Both the position numbers and the translations under genes were made by a program. From Thermoplasmata archaeon (GTDB lineage: Archaea; Thermoplasmatota; Thermoplasmata; RBG-16-68-12; SOIM01), in the NCBI GenBank assembly GCA_023140195.1, contig JAGLME010000015.1, forward strand, positions 310,001-374,000: a stretch of DNA of 64,000 nucleotides, written 5' to 3'. Of the stretch, positions 52,740 to 61,453 are shown piece by piece (position 1 is the stretch's first letter; each line of letters opens with the position of its first letter). The notes under the pieces were generated by a model. The model was not told the origin of the DNA. It did not search any database and worked only from the letters and a program-made list of their open reading frames with translations.

Positions 52740-53242
52740 CCTTTCGGAGTTCTCTCTACCAGACCATACGCTCTGAGTCCTTCCAGTTGACCTGCGATCG
52801 ACTTGACCGCATCGGCGTCCCGCGGTCCTGCTCCGAGCTCTGCGAGTAGGTGGTCGTCGGAGACTATCGTGCCTGACTTCAGAGCCTCTATGAGCCTCCT
52901 GTCGTACGTCCTGATGCCTTGGAACTCCTTGTCCGAGAAGATTTGTGCCCTGTATCGACGGATCTCATCCTCCATGCGGGCTATGAGGGCATTGCGGGCC
53001 TCCAAGTCCTCGGAAAGGACTCGTACCCTCTCTCTGAGCTTTCCCGTCTCACGGACGAGTTCCCCGCGTCTTACGAAGGTGGAGTCTTCCCTCTGTTCCA
53101 CGTACTCCCTCACGCACTCCATCACGAATTTGGACAGGCTCGTTCCCATTTCCTCCGCATGGTTCGTCCATTGCTCCTTCATCTCGACGGAAGGCAGGTA
53201 AACATAGACCGCCCGTTCCTTGATCGTCTCCGTCTTTCCCAT
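52721..53242 (-). CDS. RHH, coiled-coil and winged-helix protein, recombinase partner
   Basis: A 173-residue protein with an RHH-like N-terminus (AVYVYLPSVEMKEQWTNHAE, then TSLSKFVMECVREYVEQR), a coiled coil (about 60-105, LVRETGKLRERVRVLSEDLE) and a C-terminal winged-helix-like end (AVKSIAGQLEGLRAYGLVER). It overlaps the recombinase by 19 bases and is transcribed first. The pairing and layout suggest a directionality factor or regulator; the RHH and coiled-coil plan is shared with the protein at 9,670-10,467. Confidence 0.7.
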   Translation of the reverse strand: MGKTETIKERAVYVYLPSVEMKEQWTNHAEEMGTSLSKFVMECVREYVEQREDSTFVRRGELVRETGKLRERVRVLSEDLEARNALIARMEDEIRRYRAQIFSDKEFQGIRTYDRRLIEALKSGTIVSDDHLLAELGAGPRDADAVKSIAGQLEGLRAYGLVERTPKGWRWKG

Positions 53243-53429
53243 GAATATCCGGGAGGTATATCTGAGCAGGAGTATTTGATATTTGCTAGTAAAAATACTC
53301 GGTTATAGGTATAACCAAAAACTGCTGGAGATCGACCATCACCACGCCATTCTTTGGTTTTGTACATAACCAAGAATCAGAATCAACATTCCGCACATGC
53401 TTGCACCCTTCCATCGACCATCCACGAAA

Positions 53430-53437
53430 CCTATTTA
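53430..53437 (+). promoter_or_regulatory. TATA element of sec61-beta
   Basis: The string tttatatc lies about 40 bases before the proposed TTG start and fits an archaeal TATA box with a short leader that just includes the gaggt site. Confidence 0.5.
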
Positions 53438-53473
53438 TATCCCATTCGTTAATTGACACCTCGAGGTCGGAGA

Positions 53474-53641
53474 TTGCCTAAGGAAAGCAAGAAGGAAGGA
53501 TTCCATTCCGCGGCCGGATTGATCAGATACTTCGATTCAGAGGATGAGAAGGCCCTCAAGGTCAATCCCAAGCTGGTCGTACTTTTCGGCATTCTTATGA
53601 TCGCCATCGTTGCATACGCCGAGTGGCAGTTTAGCGGTTAG
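53474..53641 (+). CDS. Sec61-beta (SecG) preprotein translocase subunit
   Basis: A 55-residue single-helix protein: PKESKKEGFHSAAGLIRYFD is the cytoplasmic part and VLFGILMIAIVAYAEW the membrane helix. Together they match archaeal Sec61-beta, the small subunit of the SecYEG translocon. A TTG at 53,474, with a gaggt site seven bases before it, is the likely start; a longer in-frame start at 53,453 lacks such a site. It is a core gene between two accessory regions. Confidence 0.8.
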   Translation: MPKESKKEGFHSAAGLIRYFDSEDEKALKVNPKLVVLFGILMIAIVAYAEWQFSG

Positions 53642-53689
53642 TCATTTTTTCCAATGCTTGAGGTCGTGAATACTCCAGTCCATGTTGGG

Positions 53690-56662
53690 CTACTCGGTCG
53701 TCGGCTTCACTGGAGGTCGCACTCGCCCTTTCTCTTCGGGCCCTTCCGGAGACTCCTCCTCTGAATTCCCTCTCATTGCAGATTTTTCAGGTTTCATCTT
53801 TTCTTTCAGGTAGAGCAACAACACGATCGCCACGATGATTCCCATGATCAACACCGCCCAGAACCAAGTTTCCTCAAACACGGAGATGTCTGGGGGGAGC
53901 TCCCCAGGATTCCTGATGGTGACAGTTTGTGCATCCAGACCAGAATACTCAGTACCATCGAATGACCGTGCATAGATTGTGTGTCCTCCGTCCGAGAAAA
54001 CGGTCGTGTCCAGATCGTAGCTCCATGATGTCGTTCCGAGCGCCCTTGTCCAACCCCCGTTATCGATCCTAATCTCGACATACTCAATTGTCCCGTCCGG
54101 GTCCGATGCGGTGCCCAACACCGCGAACCTGTCCTTGATGGTCTCTCCAGATGACGGGGCGGTGAATGTGCACGATGGAGCCTGATTTGGCGGCGTGACC
54201 GAAGGAACGGCACCAACCTCGGTCGATCTCTCACCCTCACCCACCGCGTTCGACGCCGTCACCTGATAGTAATAAGTCTCGCCGTTGGTCAATCCAGTGT
54301 TAACATAGTTGAGGATGTCTCCGGGCGTCGTAAGATAAGTCTCACCGCCAGAGGAGGACCCGCGGTAGACGCTGTAGTGAGTGACTGGAGAGCCGCCATC
54401 ATCGATTGGAGGCATCCACCTCAGGGTGATGCGTCCGTCTCCCTCCTCAACCGCGAGGGCAATCGGTGGACCGGGCACAACCATTGGTACGGCGCTGATT
54501 GAGTCCGACCTGGAACCCTCTCCGATGGCATTCTTCGCTGTGACTCGATAGGAGTAGGTCCTTCCATTCATCAGGCCGCTGTCAGTATACGTGAGTTCAT
54601 CTCCGATCTCGACTAAAAATGCTTCACCACCAGAGAAAGGTCCCCTGTAGACTGAGTAGTTCGCAATGGGAGAGCCGCCGTTGTCGGCAGGAGGTGCCCA
54701 GGTCAGCGTCACTTCCCGGTCGCCAGTCGAAGCGACAAGTCGTGTTGGCTGTCCTGGAACGGTCAAGATCGCAGCTGGTGTCGCGGCCACTTCCTCGGAC
54801 ATTACACCTTCGCCCACTTCGTTCTTCGCAGTGATCCTGTAGTAGTAAGTCACCCCGTTGGCCAGTCCTATGTCGACATATTGCTGGACATATCCAACCT
54901 CGGCGAGGAGCGACTCACCACCGGAGCTCACACCTCTGTAGATCTTGAAGTTAGTGACCGGAGAACCACCTGTGTCAGAAGGTGGCATCCAGGTGAGGGT
55001 TACCAGTCTGCTTTCCGCAACTGCGGCGAGACCAAGAGGAGGGCTGGGCACTGTCGCTGGAGTCGTCTCAGTTACTTCAGATTTCAACCCCTCTCCAACA
55101 AGGTTTCTCGCAGAGACCCAGTAGCGGCAGTTGTCACCATTGGTCAGACCCGTGTCGGTGAATGCGACCACGTTTCCTATCTGGATGAGGAACTCCTCCG
55201 ACTCTTGATTGATCCGTCGGTATATTCGGTAGTTGAGGATTGGGGATCCGCCATCGTATGCAGGAGGTGTCCAGGTGAGGTCCACTCGGGCATCTCCTGG
55301 TGTCGCTTGGAGATTCTGCGGCTGGGATGGCGGGGACTGAGGAACTGCATTAGGAATCACTTTTGGATAGTGGTCAACGCTGGTCCCGGGTGAGATGTAG
55401 TATAGTTTATCGCCTATTCCATCGCTGCCGGGCTGGTCTTGGTTTGGTCCAGAGAACTGGTCAGCATCCATATTGTCGCTCCAGTAGTTCCCGCCAGAAG
55501 GATATCCGTCGTCCCACTCGTTTGCCCCGTTGTCCGTTGCCTGATAGCCGTTGCCCACAATGTTGTTGTGATAAATCGAATTGCTGTCTGAGAGTGAAAG
55601 CTCAAGTCCCCTGTATCTGTTTGAAGAAATACTGTTGCCTATGATCGTGTTGTTTCCTGATGAATACAGGTCGATGCCATTACTGTTGGAAGATATGCTA
55701 TTCTGGACGATGGTGTTGCTGCTGGAGGAATCGAGGTAGATGCCATCTCCTCCGTTCAGTATTACTCGATTGTCTTCTATGACATTCGAACTCGCCGACT
55801 CAAGATTGATGCCACGTGAATTGGCCGACACCATGTTGCCAACGATGATGTTGCTTGCAGAGGATTCGAGACGGATGCCGTACCGGTAATTTGATGAGGC
55901 GTTGTTATCCTCAATTCGGTTGCCACTTGAAGATACAAGCAGAATGCCTGCGCCGTAGGGGTAGGACCCATCGTCGTTGCTCCAAGCTGTGTTTCCAATG
56001 ATCACATTGTTGCTGGACGATCTTAGATAGATGCCCCGCTCGTTGCTGGACGCGAAATTGTCCTTGATTGTGTTCCCAACTGAAGATGACAAGTAGATGC
56101 CTTCAACGATGTTCGAAGACACTGAGTTGTTCTCAATGAGAGCACCTCCTGATGTATATATGCGGATCCCATCACCGCTGTTTGAGGTGATTACATTGTC
56201 CTTGACAATCGTGCCAACTGTGTCAGATAGATAGATTCCAACCCCGCCGTTTGTGATGACATTCGCCGAGATGACGCAGTTGTCATAAGACATGATCTCG
56301 ACACCAGTTCCACCATTAGTAATCGTGAACCCAGTCACCTCCACTGAGTCGGAACCTATCCTTATCGCGTCTTGCGTGTTCTGTCCGTCGATTATTGTCG
56401 TTGCACTGTTCTCTCCGATGAGATGGAGTGATTTGCCAACTATCAAGTTCTCTCGGTAGATTCCACCATAGACGTATACAGTGTCGTCAAAGCCCGCCAT
56501 GTTCACCGCTCCCTGTATCGTTGTCTGGTTCCCAGGCCCTACTCCCCCCACGAAGTACGTGGTTGCCCTTGCTGTCTTCGGAAGTGTCGTAATCGTCGCA
56601 AACAAGGATACGAATACCACTAGTGTCACAACTACTGCCCTCACAACCCTCCTCTGGAACAT
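53690..56662 (-). CDS. Giant secreted NosD-like protein with FN3 repeats
   Basis: About 990 residues from ATG 56,662 (MFQRRVVRAVVVTLVVFVSL; the open frame extends 33 codons further without a signal). Order: signal peptide, NosD/PbH1 beta-helix (about 35-430), four fibronectin type III domains of about 95 residues each, recognisable by the repeated start GPPxxLxxxxGDxxxxLxWxPP and the GLTNGxTYYYRVTAxNxVGEG end, a bacterial Ig/Y-like domain (about 840-930) with EYVEIRIDNGGWTRALGTTS, and a C-terminal membrane anchor (FWAVLIMGIIVAIVLLLYL) with a charged cytoplasmic tail. A cell-surface adhesin or binding protein is inferred. Confidence 0.85.
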   Translation of the reverse strand: MFQRRVVRAVVVTLVVFVSLFATITTLPKTARATTYFVGGVGPGNQTTIQGAVNMAGFDDTVYVYGGIYRENLIVGKSLHLIGENSATTIIDGQNTQDAIRIGSDSVEVTGFTITNGGTGVEIMSYDNCVISANVITNGGVGIYLSDTVGTIVKDNVITSNSGDGIRIYTSGGALIENNSVSSNIVEGIYLSSSVGNTIKDNFASSNERGIYLRSSSNNVIIGNTAWSNDDGSYPYGAGILLVSSSGNRIEDNNASSNYRYGIRLESSASNIIVGNMVSANSRGINLESASSNVIEDNRVILNGGDGIYLDSSSSNTIVQNSISSNSNGIDLYSSGNNTIIGNSISSNRYRGLELSLSDSNSIYHNNIVGNGYQATDNGANEWDDGYPSGGNYWSDNMDADQFSGPNQDQPGSDGIGDKLYYISPGTSVDHYPKVIPNAVPQSPPSQPQNLQATPGDARVDLTWTPPAYDGGSPILNYRIYRRINQESEEFLIQIGNVVAFTDTGLTNGDNCRYWVSARNLVGEGLKSEVTETTPATVPSPPLGLAAVAESRLVTLTWMPPSDTGGSPVTNFKIYRGVSSGGESLLAEVGYVQQYVDIGLANGVTYYYRITAKNEVGEGVMSEEVAATPAAILTVPGQPTRLVASTGDREVTLTWAPPADNGGSPIANYSVYRGPFSGGEAFLVEIGDELTYTDSGLMNGRTYSYRVTAKNAIGEGSRSDSISAVPMVVPGPPIALAVEEGDGRITLRWMPPIDDGGSPVTHYSVYRGSSSGGETYLTTPGDILNYVNTGLTNGETYYYQVTASNAVGEGERSTEVGAVPSVTPPNQAPSCTFTAPSSGETIKDRFAVLGTASDPDGTIEYVEIRIDNGGWTRALGTTSWSYDLDTTVFSDGGHTIYARSFDGTEYSGLDAQTVTIRNPGELPPDISVFEETWFWAVLIMGIIVAIVLLLYLKEKMKPEKSAMRGNSEEESPEGPEEKGRVRPPVKPTTE

Positions 56663-56728
56663 AGGCCGTTCAGCTGAATCCAAACTTATAAATGTTGCGT
56701 CCAGAAGCAAATCCAAGCGCCTGGATGA

Positions 56729-56744
56729 ACGCCGAGGGGGAGAT
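56729..56744 (-). other. 16-bp copy of the tRNA-Ser 3' end, possible att site
   Basis: The string acgccgagggggagat occurs here and at 58,269-58,284, where it is the T-arm 3' strand and acceptor end of tRNA-Ser. Same orientation at both sites. A chance 16-base match in 64 kb is unlikely. It lies in the leader of the giant secreted gene. Confidence 0.6.
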
Positions 56745-56762
56745 GAATAGTCAAGGTTCAAA

Positions 56763-56966
56763 TCATCCCGTATTCTCAGGCTGAGTTTTTCTCACCTGCT
56801 TGGGAAGGCCCGAGGATATTTGTAATGTTTTAGGCATCTTTGCCAGAACCTCATCGTTTGTCGAAACATCAATAGACTCGACATCATCAACAAGATCCGT
56901 CTGAGCAACTTCTTTCCAGTCCATCTTTTCGACGCATGCGTCAGAAACACCCCTCACCAATCTCAT
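56763..56966 (-). CDS. Small hypothetical protein coupled to the upstream gene
   Basis: A 67-residue hydrophilic frame whose ATG overlaps the stop of the upstream gene by four bases (ATGA), which is the main support. Sequence (MRLVRGVSDACVEKMDWKEV) unrecognised. Last gene before the 16-bp repeat. Confidence 0.4.
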   Translation of the reverse strand: MRLVRGVSDACVEKMDWKEVAQTDLVDDVESIDVSTNDEVLAKMPKTLQISSGLPKQVRKTQPENTG

Positions 56967-57544
56967 TTGTCAGATTCGAACAATACAGCCCGAAAACGAC
57001 TGAACACCTTGTCGGGGGAATCGCCCAAATAATCCCAAAAAGCAATCCAGAGAGCTCCACTCCCGTTTGAATCATTGAGCAGATCCTTGGATACTGAGAA
57101 GTGGTCACCAACAGAGAGCTTCCCATCACTGTCCGAATCAACAAACAGAATGCCCGGAATCTCACCTTCAGATGCCTGTAGGATGGTTCCCCTTCTCAAT
57201 AGTCCAGAAGTCCAGTTGCCTGAAACATATTCGAACACTTCGGAATCACTATACAAGTTTGTGTTGTCGAGGAGTAACAGCCAGACCCCAGAGATGTCGA
57301 GTTGCCCCAATTCACGAGATGAAAGTGGATTCTTCAGCTGCACATCTGTAATATCAATAGTGTATTCTGACCCCTCATCGATGCTGTCTAAGAGCACAGT
57401 TGGGACATTCAATGGACCGCCACCGCTACCTCCGTTGCCATTATCAGTCTCGAACTGAGTAGCTATGATCAAAACAGCAACAACGCCAGCTATTGCCACC
57501 GCCAGATACAAACGTCGACGGCTCTGAAGACGTCTTCCTTTCAT
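56963..57544 (-). CDS. Membrane-anchored exported protein, hypothetical
   Basis: A 193-residue protein with a basic start and a membrane helix (RRLYLAVAIAGVVAVLIIAT), a Gly/Asn linker (NGNGGSGGG) and an extracytoplasmic beta domain (YTIDITDVQLKNPLSSRELG). The design is that of archaeal pilin-like or lipoprotein-like surface proteins, but no type III signal motif is evident. Not identified further. Confidence 0.6.
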   Translation of the reverse strand: MKGRRLQSRRRLYLAVAIAGVVAVLIIATQFETDNGNGGSGGGPLNVPTVLLDSIDEGSEYTIDITDVQLKNPLSSRELGQLDISGVWLLLLDNTNLYSDSEVFEYVSGNWTSGLLRRGTILQASEGEIPGILFVDSDSDGKLSVGDHFSVSKDLLNDSNGSGALWIAFWDYLGDSPDKVFSRFRAVLFESDK

Positions 57545-57589
57545 CTAATCCCTCAAGTACCTATCCTTGAAGGTCTACATAAAGCTGAC

Positions 57590-58234
57590 TTGAATCCACC
57601 GTTCGAACCGGTTCTTTCCTATTCTCCAACACACCTGTACTTCGGTGATCTTATCCCAGGCATCATTGCTGAGAAGACTTTCGAAATATGGAATTCCGGG
57701 AATGGCACGCTGGAATACAGCTTCAGTGGTTGGGCAACGTGGGTTGCCAGTGTAGACCCAACAAACGGAACTGGAACTGGTGAGTATGATACGATCACGG
57801 TCACAATCGACACGACTGGTCTGTCGACGCATCAGAATTATACGTGCACCATTGACATTGTGGCAAACGGTGGGAAGGGCGTTATCCATCCCTATGTGAC
57901 CGTTGTTCCACCTCTCTACTCCCTCAGTCTGGACATAGATCCAGATACACTTAATCTAAAGTCCAAGGGCGGGTGGATAACAGCCTATCTAACAACTGAG
58001 GGCGCCAATGCAGAGGACATCGATGCCTCTTCCCTCCTCTTGAACGACATAGTCGAACCTGCCTGGTGGGACATACAACATGAAACCATCCTAATGGTCA
58101 AGTTCGACCGTTCTGCCCTGCAGGATATCGTCCCCGTCTCAGATTCGGTCGTTGTCAAGATCACTGGCAAATGGAAAGGCGGCGCAAGTTTTGAGCTTCT
58201 TGATGATCTCAAAGTCATCAGTCCTGGACAGTGA
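57590..58234 (+). CDS. Surface-protein fragment with IDPDTLNLKSKG module
   Basis: A 214-residue frame without a signal peptide and with a TTG start. It has a BACON/Ig-like part (HLYFGDLIPGIIAEKTFEIW to IVANGGKGVIHP) and a module starting LDIDPDTLNLKSKGGWITAY that matches the C-terminal module of the propeller protein at 13,946-15,556. The missing export signal and the position next to tRNA-Ser suggest the 3' end of a longer secreted-protein gene, cut during integration. Confidence 0.55.
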   Translation: MNPPFEPVLSYSPTHLYFGDLIPGIIAEKTFEIWNSGNGTLEYSFSGWATWVASVDPTNGTGTGEYDTITVTIDTTGLSTHQNYTCTIDIVANGGKGVIHPYVTVVPPLYSLSLDIDPDTLNLKSKGGWITAYLTTEGANAEDIDASSLLLNDIVEPAWWDIQHETILMVKFDRSALQDIVPVSDSVVVKITGKWKGGASFELLDDLKVISPGQ

Positions 58235-58269
58235 CAGAAGACAAAACAACCCTCATGGGTGTAGAAAGA

Positions 58270-58390
58270 CGCCGAGGGGGAGATTCGAACTCCCGCGGTG
58301 CAGAAGCACCAATGGCTGTCGCGGTCATCTTTTCTACGGTCTGGACAACACTCGAGGCCATCGCCTTGAACCGGGCTTAGCTACCTCGGC
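58270..58390 (-). tRNA. tRNA-Ser(CGA) with an intron
   Basis: On the minus strand: acceptor GCCGAGG with CCTCGGC, a D arm, an anticodon stem ATGGC with GCCAT whose loop starts CTCGAG (anticodon CGA), a class II variable arm (GGTGC-TTCT-GCACC), a T arm GGGAG-TTCGAAT-CTCCC and discriminator G at 58,270. About 31 bases between loop positions 37 and 38 do not fit the mature tRNA and are taken as an intron at the canonical position. The 16-bp 3' end is repeated at 56,729. Confidence 0.85.
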
Positions 58391-58440
58391 ATTCAGGTCA
58401 AATTATAATATCTGGTTGAGTTATAACGATATCGGTATCG

Positions 58441-58647
58441 ATGAAGATCACAGTTCAGTTCATACCGTCGAAGGAGACGAAGGAGGTCGAGCTCGAAGAA
58501 GGTGCCACGGGCATGTCGTTGGTCGAATCCCTTGATCTAACCCCGGACAGCATCATCTTGGCCCGATCTCAAAGCCCCATACCCATCGATGAACCTCTTA
58601 AGGACGGCGAAATCCTTACACTGATATCCGTTGTTTCTGGCGGCTAG
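58441..58647 (+). CDS. MoaD/ThiS-like ubiquitin-fold small protein
   Basis: A 68-residue beta-grasp protein (MKITVQFIPSKETKEVELEE to LTLISVVSGG). The C-terminal GG is the functional end in MoaD, ThiS and archaeal SAMPs, which carry sulfur or are conjugated to proteins. Which role applies here cannot be told. It stands alone between tRNA-Ser and gcvPA. Confidence 0.8.
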   Translation: MKITVQFIPSKETKEVELEEGATGMSLVESLDLTPDSIILARSQSPIPIDEPLKDGEILTLISVVSGG

Positions 58648-58697
58648 GACACGAATGGGCAAAGGTTAATAGACCGCATTTGTTTTCTGTGAGTTGC

Positions 58698-60020
58698 ATG
58701 GCATCCGAAGAATCTGAGATGCTTGAGGAGTTGGGGTTGAGGAGCGTCGAGGAGCTTTTTTCTGACATTCCGGGTGAAGTCCGGACCGGACCCCTGAACA
58801 TCGAGAAAGGGCTGCCCGAGAAGGAGGTCCGAAGGAACGTCATGGAGATCCTCGGCAAGAACCGAACCGCCTGTGATATGCCCAACTTTCTCGGTGCGGG
58901 AGTCTACCACCACTACATCCCAGCAGCCGTTTTCGAGATGATATCCCGATCAGAGTTCTACTCATCTTACACCCCATATCAACCCGAGATCAGCCAGGGC
59001 ATGCTCCAGGCCCTCTTCGAGTACCAGAGCTTCGTTTGCGAGCTCACCGGGATGGACGCGGCCAATTCCTCCATGTATGATGCCTCCACCGCACTGGCCG
59101 AAGCCGCGTTGATGAGCGTCCGCATCTCCGGAAAGAAGAAGATCCTCATCCCAAGGGCAATGCACTGGGAGAAGAGATCCGTGCTGAACAACTACGCAAA
59201 GGGCCCCGGGCTTCATGTGGACGAGGTTCAGTATGACGGTGATACTGGGATGATCGACATCTCGGACCTCAAAGCCAAGCTGGATGACCAGACATCTGCA
59301 GTCTACCTTGAATCCCCCAACCTCTTCGGTGTATTCGAGAACATCGCGGAGGTCAAAGAGGCTATTGGAGGAGTCCTCCTGATCGTAGGTGCGAATCCTC
59401 TATCCCTCGCTGTTGCCGAAGCTCCGGGGAACCTGGGCGCCGACATCGTCGTGGGTGAGGGCCAGATATTCGGAAACCCCATGAACTTCGGCGGTCCGCT
59501 GGTCGGTATCTTTGCATGCAGGAAGGAACACATCAGGAGAATGCCGGGAAGGATGATCGGAGCCACCAAGGACGTCCACGGTCGAAGAGCGTTCACCATG
59601 GCCCTGCAGACCAGGGAACAGCACATAAGAAGGGAGAAGGCCACCAGCAATATATGCACCAACGAATCGCTTGGATCGGTCGCGTTCGCGATTCATGTGG
59701 CGATACTGGGAAGGGTCGGTCTCAGAAAGGTAGCAAAGGAGAACATCCTCAGATCAAGATATCTGGCAAAGGAGATAGGATCGTTAGAGGGTTTCGCCGC
59801 ACCTGTCTTCAGAGGCACACATTTCAACGAGTTCGTTGTCAGGTCCGAAGCGGATTATTCCAAGGTCCACGAGCACCTCCACTGGAAGGGGATTCAGGGC
59901 GGACTGTCCTTGGCCAGCAACTTCCAGAAGCTCCAGAACTGTGCCGTCTTCTGCACCACCGAGACACACACCAAGGAGGATCGTGATTCTCTCATCAAGG
60001 CGCTGGAGGGATTCAGTTGA
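58698..60020 (+). CDS. gcvPA: Glycine dehydrogenase (decarboxylating) subunit 1
   Basis: The N-terminal subunit of the split P-protein of the glycine cleavage system, about 440 residues from ATG 58,698. Recognisable: MPNFLGAGVYHHYIPA, TPYQPEISQGMLQALFEYQS and GPLVGIFACRKEHIRRMPG. With subunit 2 it forms the PLP-dependent decarboxylase. Six further codons from a TTG at 58,680 are possible. Its stop overlaps the TTG start of gcvPB. Confidence 0.93.
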   Translation: MASEESEMLEELGLRSVEELFSDIPGEVRTGPLNIEKGLPEKEVRRNVMEILGKNRTACDMPNFLGAGVYHHYIPAAVFEMISRSEFYSSYTPYQPEISQGMLQALFEYQSFVCELTGMDAANSSMYDASTALAEAALMSVRISGKKKILIPRAMHWEKRSVLNNYAKGPGLHVDEVQYDGDTGMIDISDLKAKLDDQTSAVYLESPNLFGVFENIAEVKEAIGGVLLIVGANPLSLAVAEAPGNLGADIVVGEGQIFGNPMNFGGPLVGIFACRKEHIRRMPGRMIGATKDVHGRRAFTMALQTREQHIRREKATSNICTNESLGSVAFAIHVAILGRVGLRKVAKENILRSRYLAKEIGSLEGFAAPVFRGTHFNEFVVRSEADYSKVHEHLHWKGIQGGLSLASNFQKLQNCAVFCTTETHTKEDRDSLIKALEGFS

Positions 60021-61453
60021 GCTTCCAGCAGGCCCGGTATGACGAACCGCTAATCCAAGAGATGATCGACACCATGGACGAGGAGATCTCCCTGGAAGGC
60101 GTTCTGCCCGATTGGCTGGCCAGAAAGGGGTTGAACATTCCCAACATCAAGGAGTTCGAGGTTGCGAGACATTACACTCGGCTCTCCCAGATGAACTTTG
60201 GAGTGGATACTGGGATATACCCTCTCGGATCATGCACCATGAAATACACGCCCAAGTTAGGAGGGTACATCGGATCAACCGATGCAGCAACGACGACCCA
60301 TCCACTTCAGGAATCAAGCACAGTCCAGGGCAGCCTTCAGGTGATGTACGAGCTCCAGGAGCTGTTGAAGGAGATTGGTGGAGTGGACGCCGTCAGCCTC
60401 CAGCCAGCGGCAGGGGCGCAGGGAGAGTTCACCGGACTCCTGATAGCCCGCGCGTTCCATGAGGACTCAGGCGAACGAAGGGACGAGGTCGTGCTGCCCG
60501 ATACGGCACATGGAACCAATCCTGCCAGCGCTTCGATGATGGGTTTCAGGGTGGTTGAGATACCTTCCAAGGACGGCTGCGTAGACCTGGATGCCCTCAG
60601 AAGTGCCGTCAACAAGAGGACCGCTGCTTTCATGCTCACCAATCCGAACACCCTCGGCATCTTTGAGAGCGATGTTCTGGAGATCGCTGAGATCGTCCAC
60701 GAACAGGGTGCAATTCTGTACTACGACGGCGCCAACCTGAACGCCATCATGGGAAAGACCACGCCCGGGAAGATGAACTTCGACATAGTGCATTTCAACC
60801 TCCACAAGACCTTCTCCACACCACACGGAGGCGGGGGACCAGGCTCCGGACCCATCGGGGTCGTTCCCAAGTTGAGAGATTTCCTTCCCGTACCTGTCGT
60901 GGCGTTCGACGGCAAGAAATACGACCTGAACTACGACATTCCAAGATCCGTTGGCAAGGTCAGATCATTCTACGGCAACTTCGCTGTTCTGCTTCGTGCC
61001 TATATCTACATCAAGATGCTCGGTTCGGACGGTCTGGAGGAGGTCGCCAACAGGTCCGTTCTGAACTCCAACTACCTCAAGGAGAAGCTGAAGAAACACC
61101 TGGACATGCCCTTCAAGGACCTCCGAAAGCACGAGTTCGTCCTGAGCGGTGCAAAGCTGAAGAACAGAGGTCTGGCAACACGGGACCTGGCGAAGAGGCT
61201 GATGGACTTCGGTTTCCATCCTCCCACGGTTTACTTCCCCCAGATCGTTGAAGAAGCCCTGATGATCGAACCAACGGAGACAGAGAACAAGCAGACGCTG
61301 GACGCATTTGCCGACACCATCATAAGGATACTTCAAGAGGACAACGAGACGATAGCCAGTGCACCTCACAATACAGCCGTTGGCAGAGTGGACGAGGTTG
61401 GCGCCGCAAGAAAACCAATTCTCAGCTTCAAGATGATGGCTCGGGAAGAATGA
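60017..61453 (+). CDS. gcvPB: Glycine dehydrogenase (decarboxylating) subunit 2
   Basis: The 478-residue C-terminal subunit, carrying the PLP site. The cofactor lysine is K264 in NLHKTFSTPHGGGGPGSGP. Other family motifs: GIYPLGSCTMKYTPK (67-81) and AHGTNPASA (164-172). It starts at a TTG overlapping the gcvPA stop by four bases, so the two are co-translated. Its end overlaps the convergent mptE gene by 26 bases. Confidence 0.93.
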   Translation: MSFQQARYDEPLIQEMIDTMDEEISLEGVLPDWLARKGLNIPNIKEFEVARHYTRLSQMNFGVDTGIYPLGSCTMKYTPKLGGYIGSTDAATTTHPLQESSTVQGSLQVMYELQELLKEIGGVDAVSLQPAAGAQGEFTGLLIARAFHEDSGERRDEVVLPDTAHGTNPASASMMGFRVVEIPSKDGCVDLDALRSAVNKRTAAFMLTNPNTLGIFESDVLEIAEIVHEQGAILYYDGANLNAIMGKTTPGKMNFDIVHFNLHKTFSTPHGGGGPGSGPIGVVPKLRDFLPVPVVAFDGKKYDLNYDIPRSVGKVRSFYGNFAVLLRAYIYIKMLGSDGLEEVANRSVLNSNYLKEKLKKHLDMPFKDLRKHEFVLSGAKLKNRGLATRDLAKRLMDFGFHPPTVYFPQIVEEALMIEPTETENKQTLDAFADTIIRILQEDNETIASAPHNTAVGRVDEVGAARKPILSFKMMAREE

